This document shows positions 1 to 7,472 of a stretch of DNA of 64,000 nucleotides, one piece after another. The stretch comes from Candidatus Moanabacter tarae (GTDB lineage: Bacteria > Verrucomicrobiota > Verrucomicrobiia > Opitutales > UBA2987). The translations under genes were made by a program, and so were the position numbers. Position 1 is the first letter of the stretch. Each line of letters begins with the position of its first letter. The notes under the pieces were generated by a model. It worked only from the letters and a program-made list of their open reading frames with translations. It made no database searches and was not told where the DNA came from. The stretch spans positions 664,226 through 728,225 of the forward strand of contig CP029803.1 in the NCBI GenBank assembly GCA_003226295.1. Reading direction: 5' to 3'.

Positions 1-116
1 CAATGATTCCAAATTCAGTCATTAGGGATTTTCAGATCGAGATTAGTCGGGAATCTCAACATTTAAACTCCGATTTGAAGTTTAATGATGTTGTGATGGA
101 CAAGACCGAATGGTTT

Positions 117-1427
117 TTACGCAAGATCTGAGGTCGGGAGGATTTTTTCCCCATCCCAAACCACGTTTCCACCGACGATCGTACACTTAATCCTTCCAGG
201 AAGTATTTGACCAAGCCACGGAGAGTTTTTCGAAATACTTTGGAGGGTTTCCGGTTTGCAGATCCAGTCTTCCTTGGGATTGAAGAGAGTGATATCAGCA
301 GCACTTCCTGGCGACAGCGTCCCCCGTTCAATACTCAAAATCCTAGAGGGTTTATATGTGAAAAGAGAAATAAGGAATGGCAAATCGCAATGCCCTTCTT
401 CAACAAGCGAGCGAAAGGAAACAGAGAGGGCGGTTTCGAGCCCTACGATTCCATTGGGAGCATAGTCAAACTCTTTGTCTTTTTCGTAGTCTGTGTGTGG
501 GGCGTGATCGGTCCCAATACAATCAATTGTTCCTTCGATCAGGGCCCTGATGAGGGCTTCCTGGTCCTGCTTTGTTCGCAGAGGTGGGTTCATTTTGAAG
601 TTAGTATTGTAGGTATCCAGATCCCCGTCGTTTAGAGAAATATGATGTGGAGTAGCTTCAGCTGTAATCTGAATTCCTCGTTGTTTAGCTGATTTAATTA
701 CATCAATTGCATAAGCGGATGTGATATGCTGTAGATGAATATGGGCACCTGAATACGATGAGAGGATGATATTGCGCGAAACGATGATATCTTCCGCAGC
801 ATTAGGCCAGCCTCGAAGGCCTAGTCTCAGGGACCATTCCCCTTCATTGATAACCGCGCCTTCGGTTAGATTGTAGTCTTGGCAGTGATCTAGGAGGGGA
901 AGGTCAAACATATGTGCATATTCAAGCGCACGTCGCATGATTTCATTGTTTTGTACGCAGAATCCGTCATCGGTGATTGCTATGACTCCAGCCCTTTTAA
1001 GAGATCCGATAGGGGCGAGTGTCTCTCCTCGCATTCCGACGGTAATACAACCGGTAGGAAGTACGTTTACCACTGCATCTCGTCGCACAGTATCATTGAT
1101 ATACTGTATGGTACCAGCATTGTCTGCGGGTGGTGCAGTGTTCGGCATACAAACAATAGTTGTAAATCCTCCCGCTGCTGCTGCACGAGTGCCCGAGGCG
1201 ATTGTTTCTTTATAGGTTTCACCAGGCTCGCGAAGGTGTACATGAATGTCGACGAGTCCGGGGCAGACGACTAGGCCGGTAGCGTCGATGGTTTCAACCG
1301 CTTTCTCTTCGCTACGAGTGAGTTTATTAACGATCTGTCCATTGAGTACGTAAATATCGCCTTCTTCGTCTCGGTCGTTGTAGGGATCAATGACTCTACC
1401 CCTGGTAATTCGTAGTGAACCGCTCAT
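117..1427 (-). CDS. pyrC: Dihydroorotase (class I)
   Basis: This 436-residue protein closes carbamoyl-aspartate to dihydroorotate, the third step of pyrimidine synthesis. Seen in the sequence: the metal-binding HVH of the DIHVHLREPGE segment near residue 60, the MPNTAP segment, metal-site histidines in the DHCQD and LQHITSA segments, and the catalytic Asp in GTDHAPH. The length is normal for the amidohydrolase-type enzyme. Its ATG overlaps the pyrB stop by 4 nt, so translation is probably coupled. It is the last gene of pyrR-pyrB-pyrC and of the long minus-strand run; what lies downstream is outside the window. Confidence 0.96.
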   Translation of the reverse strand: MSGSLRITRGRVIDPYNDRDEEGDIYVLNGQIVNKLTRSEEKAVETIDATGLVVCPGLVDIHVHLREPGETYKETIASGTRAAAAGGFTTIVCMPNTAPPADNAGTIQYINDTVRRDAVVNVLPTGCITVGMRGETLAPIGSLKRAGVIAITDDGFCVQNNEIMRRALEYAHMFDLPLLDHCQDYNLTEGAVINEGEWSLRLGLRGWPNAAEDIIVSRNIILSSYSGAHIHLQHITSAYAIDVIKSAKQRGIQITAEATPHHISLNDGDLDTYNTNFKMNPPLRTKQDQEALIRALIEGTIDCIGTDHAPHTDYEKDKEFDYAPNGIVGLETALSVSFRSLVEEGHCDLPFLISLFTYKPSRILSIERGTLSPGSAADITLFNPKEDWICKPETLQSISKNSPWLGQILPGRIKCTIVGGNVVWDGEKILPTSDLA

Positions 1428-2386
1428 GTTGTTTCAGTGCTAGGTGTTTTTGTCCTAGCGTTTGAGCAAAGGAGTAGGACGGCCATTCGACAGACGATAC
1501 CGTTTGTCACTTGGGTGAGGATGACGGAGTGTTCTGAATCAGCCAAAACAGAGTCGATTTCGACTCCCCGATTAATCGGGCCAGGATGCATAATTAGGGC
1601 ACCGGGTTTTAGCCATGAAGCTCGGGTCTGGTTTAATCCAAACATACTGGTGTATTCACCCAAAGAGGGAAAATGTGTCGAAGTCTGTCTTTCATGTTGG
1701 ATTCGAAGGAGCATTACGGCATCAGCATCGGCGAGGGCTTCTTTAAGGCTATGCGTAACTTCGACACCGAGACAGGAAAAGGATTCGGGAACTAGTGTAG
1801 ATGGTCCGACTAGGGTGACTTTTGCTCCTAATTTTTTTAAGGCCCAGATGTTGGATCGCGCGACTCGGCTAAAAAGAATGTCCCCAAGTATGGTAATTTT
1901 CTTATTAGAGAAATTACCTTTCCATCGCTCCCGAAGCGTGAAGCAATCTAACAAAGCCTGAGTGGGATGTTCGTGGGAGCCATCCCCAGCATTGATAACT
2001 GGAATATCAACAATTCGACTGAGATAGTACGGAGAGCCGGCTGCCGAATGCCGAACCACTAGGACATCGGCGTTTAGTGCAACGACATTTCTGGCTGTGT
2101 CTTTGAGTGTTTCCCCCTTGGCCAGACTGCTTGCGTCACCCATCACGGAAACGACATCAGCACTCAGGCGTTTCGCCGCAATCTCGAAGGCAATTCGAGT
2201 ACGGGTGCTTGGCTCCATGAATAGGTTTACAATAGTTTTTCCCCTGAGCGAAGGAAGTTTCTTTTGGGTGCGGCCGAGTGTCTGTTTGAAGGAAGATGCG
2301 GTCTGAAATATAATCTCTAATTCATGAGAAGAAAGATCCTCGATTGTTAGCAAATCCTTTCGATGCCAGCTGTCGTCTGTTTTCAT
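1424..2386 (-). CDS. pyrB: Aspartate carbamoyltransferase catalytic chain
   Basis: This 320-residue enzyme condenses carbamoyl phosphate with aspartate, the committed step of pyrimidine synthesis. Seen: the carbamoyl-phosphate loop MEPSTRTR near residues 56-63, the SSLAKGETLKDT lid segment, VVRHS, and HPTQALLDCFTL. The length fits a catalytic chain. No regulatory chain (pyrI) lies nearby, which fits control by PyrR instead. The start overlaps the pyrR stop by 4 nt and its stop overlaps the pyrC start by 4 nt, making a tightly coupled operon. Confidence 0.96.
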   Translation of the reverse strand: MKTDDSWHRKDLLTIEDLSSHELEIIFQTASSFKQTLGRTQKKLPSLRGKTIVNLFMEPSTRTRIAFEIAAKRLSADVVSVMGDASSLAKGETLKDTARNVVALNADVLVVRHSAAGSPYYLSRIVDIPVINAGDGSHEHPTQALLDCFTLRERWKGNFSNKKITILGDILFSRVARSNIWALKKLGAKVTLVGPSTLVPESFSCLGVEVTHSLKEALADADAVMLLRIQHERQTSTHFPSLGEYTSMFGLNQTRASWLKPGALIMHPGPINRGVEIDSVLADSEHSVILTQVTNGIVCRMAVLLLCSNARTKTPSTETT

Positions 2387-2919
2387 CGATCAAAGATTAC
2401 TAGAGAATTTTCCAGTTCATTAATAGGATTCATATGTACTTCAATCTTTTGCTGGGGGGTTAATTTTTCCTCAAAGCCGAGATAGTTTGGTTGAATTGAT
2501 AATCGCCTGTTTCCTCGGTCGCAAAGGATAGCTAGTTCTAGCATAGCTGGACGTCCTATATCGAAAATCTCGTTAATGGCAGCACGAACACTCCGGCCTG
2601 AAAATATAACGTCATCAGCAAGAATGATGTGAGAACCTTCGATGTCGAATGATATTGAGGTTGGGTTAGTAGACCGGGGTATAGGTTTTCGTTCAATATC
2701 GTCACGATGGAATGAGATGTTAACTGTTCCACAAGCGATATTTTTATTAAGAGAGGAACCCAGACAATTGGCAAGGATTTGGCTGAAGGCTATGCCACCG
2801 TTAGCGATTCCTATAATTACAAGGTCTTCAGTATCATAATGCTGGTCGTAAACCGATGCGACAATACGATTAATGGCCTTTGTTAGCTGTTGGCTTTCGA
2901 TTCGTTTGATTTCTTTCAT
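2383..2919 (-). CDS. pyrR: PyrR pyrimidine regulator / uracil phosphoribosyltransferase
   Basis: This 178-residue phosphoribosyltransferase-fold protein carries the PRPP loop IILADDVIFSGRSVRAA near residues 97-113. That motif is characteristic of PyrR, the UMP-sensing RNA-binding attenuator of pyr operons, which often keeps weak uracil phosphoribosyltransferase activity. It is the first pyr gene and overlaps pyrB by 4 nt. I see no obvious PyrR-binding attenuator hairpin in the 141 nt upstream, so the regulatory mode is unproven. A seven-codon reading frame ends on its start codon (see findings). Confidence 0.93.
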   Translation of the reverse strand: MKEIKRIESQQLTKAINRIVASVYDQHYDTEDLVIIGIANGGIAFSQILANCLGSSLNKNIACGTVNISFHRDDIERKPIPRSTNPTSISFDIEGSHIILADDVIFSGRSVRAAINEIFDIGRPAMLELAILCDRGNRRLSIQPNYLGFEEKLTPQQKIEVHMNPINELENSLVIFDR

Positions 2920-3060
2920 TCAAACCGAGTGGGATTCATGAGGTAATTTCTGTAAGCAAAGAAGGCGGGGGCGATTAAGTTCCAATTAAGTTATTAAATA
3001 CGAGTGTTTGCCTGACAGACTATTAGCAATAAGAAAATGACATTAAGATGTTCAGTTAGG

Positions 3061-5397
3061 CTAAGATTGAATCCAATCATTTAGACTTTCGTCAGAGGAA
3101 ATGGTCAGCTGGCTTTGGTAAACTGGATCTAGTAGGCTCCTGTAAGAGTCCTGGTTAAAACGTTGACAGTGAAGCAACACTTTCACCTTTTGGCCCGGAG
3201 CGCGTACGAGACGCCCTAGGGCTTGGTTTATCTTGATCAGAGCTGGGATCTGGTAGACTTGGCGAAAGGCCTCATTACGAGGTATTTCGGAGAGTGCTTT
3301 CATTCGAAATTTTTGGACTATATTCACTTCTGGGAGGGCTGGCCCGATTATCATAGCATGAGATACCCGCCCGCCCAATAGATCAATGCTTTCAGAATAC
3401 GAACTGCCAATAACGAGAAGAAGAAGATCGGAATGTGAAAGGTTTTTTTTGAGAAAATGCTCTCGATCCAAGAGTTCTCCTTTTCTCGGCTGAAGAGCGA
3501 TACGAAGGTGGGGGAATTTTAAGTTGATAAGTTTGGATATAGAGTTGGCATATTGATAGGAACTAAAAAAGAGTACTACTGGCGTGGTGGATTCTCCGCA
3601 CATTGCCGAAGCAGTGGCAGCTGTGGTAAAGTAGTATAGATTGCGGCTCTGATAGCTCGTATTTACTCGTAAGTCGGTTGCTACGTCGTAAGATTTTTTC
3701 CGCCAGGGAGCTTTGGCCTGGAGATATGTAGAATCTTCCGGATTGATTTGGCAAAGCCCATAAAAATAATTTTTAGGAGAGAGGGTTGCAGACATCAGAA
3801 CAACTTTTGAAAAACGTTCCAGAGTGTTCGCGATTTGTAAAGGAGCTCCAAGACAGGAGAGGTAAATAAAATCCAGTCCAGTTGACCAAATTAACCGGCT
3901 TAGGGAATCGTCATTTAAGAATTCTAGGATTTCAAAGTAGTGCCAGAGTTCGTCGCGGGTGTTTTTTGATAGGAGGTCTACAGGTGGAGGGGAATATTGC
4001 AGGCTCTCAATGATATTCTCAATCAGCACGACAAGTTCGTATTGCAAGTCGGTATTCAATTCTCCTGGTTCTTGGATTGAGTTGAGGAAATAGATTAGTT
4101 CCGAGTAAGATCGAAGCAGATTGGAACTAGCGTTGGAGAACTTAAGTTCGCTTTCCGATCGCTCAACTGCCTGTCGGGAAAGAGAATGGGAGAGAGAATC
4201 GGTCACTCTGGTGGGAAGGTTATGTGCTTCATCAACGACAAGGAGGGTAGAGGCCGGATCAAATCCTGGTATATGGAATAGAAGGCTCTGGTTTGGAGGT
4301 CCAAATAGGTAATTGTAGTCGGCTACTATAAAATCTGCAAAAGGCAGAAGAGATCGGGTGATTTCATAGGGGCAGATTCCTGTTTCTCGACCAAGACTCT
4401 TTATCTGTTCCAGCGATATGGTTCCGTTTTGGAATAGAGAGATCGGACAAATGTTCGCTGCAGCCCATCGATCGGTGATGTTTTCCCTACAGGTAAGGCC
4501 ATCACCGCAAGTGTGCCGGGGTGAGGAAATCCTGTGTTCGATGCGGTTGCGGATTTGAAGATAGGATAAATCTTTTCTTCCACTTAGCATCTCTTCCAGT
4601 TGGCGGACAATTTGAAGTTGGCCAGTCGATTTTCCAGTAACAAACACAACCCTTTCATGGGTCCGTCGACGGAGACTATCAAGAGACCGCTCGAGAACTA
4701 GGCCTGTTTTTCCGAAGCCGGTTGGCGCCTCAAAAATGAGTAACTCCGGGTTTTCCCATAGGTCGGCCAACCGATCACAAGTCTCTTTTTGGCCCTGGCG
4801 TAATTTAGGAAATGGTTTCCTGTAATTTAGTTTCTCCAATCTTTGGTGGGAATTCCAACGTTGATTCAGGAACCAATGGATGTTCTCTAATTGATGATTA
4901 ACAATTGCATGCGATTTTTTGTTGAATGCAACTCGTTGAATAAACCCGGATGAAATGTCTACGAAGAGTAGCTCTGCGGAAAGGTTTCTCGACTCCCATC
5001 GTGGATCTTTTTGGGCAAGAAGAAAATAGACGGATAGTTGAAGAAAATAGGAAGGATAGCTGTCTAGTAGAATCTTATCATTTTGCGGTAAATCTGATCC
5101 AATTGTTTTGACTTCCCGTAAGGTTGAAAATCTTTTTCCAGTCACTAGCTGGTCGATTCTCCCGTGGAGGGAGACGGTCCAGTCGCGATATCTCAAGTCG
5201 CCTTTTATTGGGATTTCGAAAGATGTTTCGGGGAATTCTTCCTGGGCAGTTTTCTGGAGTTCACGGTGCCACTTCTGACCGATTTTAGAGCGTCGGCGTC
5301 CCATGCCCCAGGTAATACGATCAGAAGGACCGATTTTGAATTCGGAGAATTCGGTAACACTAAGTTGAACTTTTCGTTCATTAAGAAATATGCGCAT
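3061..5397 (-). CDS. RecB-like nuclease fused to XPD/DinG-type iron-sulfur helicase
   Basis: This is a 778-residue two-part protein. The N-terminal part (about residues 60-130) shows PD-(D/E)XK nuclease motifs: GRID (Asp82), REVK (Glu95, Lys97) and QLSVY (Gln120-Tyr124), the QxxxY signature of RecB/AddB/Cas4-type nucleases. The rest is a superfamily 2 helicase: Walker A EAPTGFGKT (223-231), DEAH at 389-392 and motif VI QALGRLVR from 725. Cysteines 297, 303, 317 and 342 lie between Walker A and DEAH, where XPD and DinG bind a 4Fe-4S cluster. A role in processing branched or damaged DNA is inferred. It sits 157 nt downstream of recO, which supports a repair role. Confidence 0.85.
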   Translation of the reverse strand: MRIFLNERKVQLSVTEFSEFKIGPSDRITWGMGRRRSKIGQKWHRELQKTAQEEFPETSFEIPIKGDLRYRDWTVSLHGRIDQLVTGKRFSTLREVKTIGSDLPQNDKILLDSYPSYFLQLSVYFLLAQKDPRWESRNLSAELLFVDISSGFIQRVAFNKKSHAIVNHQLENIHWFLNQRWNSHQRLEKLNYRKPFPKLRQGQKETCDRLADLWENPELLIFEAPTGFGKTGLVLERSLDSLRRRTHERVVFVTGKSTGQLQIVRQLEEMLSGRKDLSYLQIRNRIEHRISSPRHTCGDGLTCRENITDRWAAANICPISLFQNGTISLEQIKSLGRETGICPYEITRSLLPFADFIVADYNYLFGPPNQSLLFHIPGFDPASTLLVVDEAHNLPTRVTDSLSHSLSRQAVERSESELKFSNASSNLLRSYSELIYFLNSIQEPGELNTDLQYELVVLIENIIESLQYSPPPVDLLSKNTRDELWHYFEILEFLNDDSLSRLIWSTGLDFIYLSCLGAPLQIANTLERFSKVVLMSATLSPKNYFYGLCQINPEDSTYLQAKAPWRKKSYDVATDLRVNTSYQSRNLYYFTTAATASAMCGESTTPVVLFFSSYQYANSISKLINLKFPHLRIALQPRKGELLDREHFLKKNLSHSDLLLLVIGSSYSESIDLLGGRVSHAMIIGPALPEVNIVQKFRMKALSEIPRNEAFRQVYQIPALIKINQALGRLVRAPGQKVKVLLHCQRFNQDSYRSLLDPVYQSQLTISSDESLNDWIQS

Positions 5398-5554
5398 TCA
5401 ACACTTATTTCCAAAGTTTTATGGAGCCTCACGATTCATAGATTTCGCGCAATCTTAGCCTGAATTCTTAATATCAGGCTGCCGAATCAAGTCCTTGGCA
5501 TTATCGCATCAGGTTCAACTGTCTTAAATCCAAAGAATTTCTGTAGTTAAAAAT

Positions 5555-6166
5555 TTAGCCCAGTAGAATTTCAGTGTGTTGGATAACCCATTTTTTAAGA
5601 CTATCTATTAGTGAGTTAGCATCTTCCTCTGAAATTTCCTGGTCATTAAGTGGGCGGCGCAGGAGAGATTGGACCTTTTGGCGTAGGGGATTAGGTAGTT
5701 TGATGCACCAATCCTCTCTTACGGGATAGCCTTCGTCGCGGACGAACAAAAAGAGGGATTTGAAAAAGGTAACTTCTGGGCGTTGGGAGGACTCCCAATG
5801 TCTTAGGGATCCTGCCAGAAGTTGAAAGATGTTTTCATATGATTCTAAGTATAGAAGATTTTGATCCAAGATGTTAGAAAACTCGGAGGCATACAGCAGT
5901 GATTTGTAGCGTTTGGCCAGACCATCGAATCTGCGCAATGTTCGATATTCCCTAACGAACCAGATTTTCCCATTGTGCCGTTGTTCTAGCTCAAGATAGG
6001 CATGGTCAAAAAGTTCAGGAGTGATCCTTAACTGGGATTGGGTAGACATTCTCTTCCGGCAATCAAGGAGTCCTTCTTCACGGGAGAAGAAACGACAACT
6101 TTGGAACGATTCCCCAACCGTTTCTCTCTTAAGAACGTAACCCTCTGTCGAGAGATTATAACCCAT
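5555..6166 (-). CDS. recO: DNA repair protein RecO (short form)
   Basis: This 203-residue protein resembles RecO, which loads RecA in the RecFOR gap-repair pathway. It has an OB-fold-like N-terminus, with a start of the type seen in the family (GYVLKRETVGESFQSCRFFSREEG), then a helical C-terminal part. It is shorter than the usual 230-250 residues and has no CxxC zinc motif in the C-terminal domain. Assignment rests on the N-terminus and on position after ybeY and the DUF502 gene, where recO often occurs. The alternative is an unrelated helical protein. Confidence 0.72.
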   Translation of the reverse strand: MGYNLSTEGYVLKRETVGESFQSCRFFSREEGLLDCRKRMSTQSQLRITPELFDHAYLELEQRHNGKIWFVREYRTLRRFDGLAKRYKSLLYASEFSNILDQNLLYLESYENIFQLLAGSLRHWESSQRPEVTFFKSLFLFVRDEGYPVREDWCIKLPNPLRQKVQSLLRRPLNDQEISEEDANSLIDSLKKWVIQHTEILLG

Positions 6167-6195
6167 TGCTTACGGTTTCTATGTTCCAATAACCT

Positions 6196-6921
6196 CTAAT
6201 CAGCATTGTCCTCTTGATTCGGAATTATCGGTTCAATTTCTAAAGTATTTTCCTCTACTGGGTTTGTGACCGGAACCTCTCTTTCTTTTCCGGTATCTGA
6301 ATCGTAAACTGGAACGACAGCGCCGCCAGAGATGACAAACTTCATTCCATCAGCAACCGACATTTGGAGTTCGATCACATCTTCGGTAGGAACCATTATT
6401 AGAAAACCACTTGTTGGGTTTGGCGTCGTAGGAAGGAATACGTTAATAATTTCTTTCCCAGCTCGAATTCGGACTTCCCCCTTACCCTTTCCCGTCATAA
6501 ATCCAAGGGCTTGGGTTTCTCTGCGAGGGAATTCGACCAGGACTACTTTTTGAAACACGGCTCGCTTTTCCGAACTAAAGGTTTCAATTATTTGCTTGAT
6601 GGTACTGTAGACTCGATTGACGAACGGAACATTATTGAGAAGAACCTCGGCCATTCGAACTACCATCCGACCAAGGAAATACTGGGAGAGCCATCCTAGA
6701 ACAGTGACTAATACGATAACAAATAAGGTTGAGAATATATTGAGTGTGATTGACAGCACTGCTTGGTCAAATACCTCAGGCGGAGCAAAAAAAAAGAAAA
6801 TTTTGCTGGTGGGAGCTCCGATAGCCTCAATCAGAACTTTAATCACATAAACCGTTATTGCAATCGGAGTTAGAAGGATGAGCCCCGAAAGAAATGCATT
6901 TCTAAAGGATTTTATTCTCAT
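6196..6921 (-). CDS. DUF502 family integral membrane protein
   Basis: This 241-residue inner-membrane protein has two hydrophobic segments, about residues 8-33 and 50-82, followed by a soluble domain with the family's NVFLPTTPNPTSGFLIMVPTEDVIELQMSVADG-like region near residues 160-190. The DUF502 family is widespread and of unproven function. The C-terminal tail is acidic. Its start overlaps the ybeY stop by 4 nt and recO follows after 29 nt, so it is cotranscribed with RNA- and DNA-maintenance genes. Confidence 0.85.
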   Translation of the reverse strand: MRIKSFRNAFLSGLILLTPIAITVYVIKVLIEAIGAPTSKIFFFFAPPEVFDQAVLSITLNIFSTLFVIVLVTVLGWLSQYFLGRMVVRMAEVLLNNVPFVNRVYSTIKQIIETFSSEKRAVFQKVVLVEFPRRETQALGFMTGKGKGEVRIRAGKEIINVFLPTTPNPTSGFLIMVPTEDVIELQMSVADGMKFVISGGAVVPVYDSDTGKEREVPVTNPVEENTLEIEPIIPNQEDNAD

Positions 6922-7406
6922 TCATTACCTTCCTTAAGGTGGAATTTCGGAACCAATCTTGCGTTCTGTATTCGAGAGAAAACTTTATTCTGAATTTGGC
7001 TCATTTTTTTTGAAGCAGCTTCTCCTCGATCATCGAATCCGGATAGATGAAGCCACCCGTGAAGTAGATAGAGAGTGATTTCCTCATCAAAGGATTTCTT
7101 ATGAAACTGAGCGGATTTTTCGGCGAAGTCGACTGAGACACAAATTTCACCACTCAAACCCATGTCCGGATCGCCAGGAAAAGTTATGACATCGGTTGAA
7201 CTAGAATTATCCATGTATTCTTGATGAATTCTGGTGTGCTCTTGATCCTTAAGGAAGGCAATCGAAAGTGTACCTGAAGGCACTTGAAACTCGGACTGTT
7301 TTTCTAAGAAAGCGAATAGTTCTTTAACCTCTAGAGGAGAGAACTGTAGACGATTAGACCGATTCGCGATCTCGATAAGATGCTTCGTGCTTTTCAATTC
7401 CTGCAT
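6918..7406 (-). CDS. ybeY: Endoribonuclease YbeY
   Basis: This 162-residue metal-dependent endoribonuclease would act in 16S rRNA 3'-end maturation and ribosome quality control. Seen: the family segments TDVITFPGD (71-79) and GEICVSVDFA (86-95), and the zinc motif HGWLHLSGFDD (116-126). The usual motif ends GYDH; here the third zinc ligand position is Asp126 rather than His. Some other phyla also deviate at this site. The position between pgpH and the DUF502 gene, in the phoH-pgpH-ybeY order, is the classic YbeY context. Confidence 0.93.
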   Translation of the reverse strand: MQELKSTKHLIEIANRSNRLQFSPLEVKELFAFLEKQSEFQVPSGTLSIAFLKDQEHTRIHQEYMDNSSSTDVITFPGDPDMGLSGEICVSVDFAEKSAQFHKKSFDEEITLYLLHGWLHLSGFDDRGEAASKKMSQIQNKVFSRIQNARLVPKFHLKEGNE

Positions 7407-7472
7407 ATGTAGATTCAGCTTTCCTTAGGGTAATTGAATTTTAATTTTTAGGGGCTAGTTCTTGAGAGACTG

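Noticed and set aside
1437-1961. Plus-strand frame of 174 codons inside pyrB
   Set aside because: It lies antisense to a gene with complete catalytic motifs, and its peptide has no family character.
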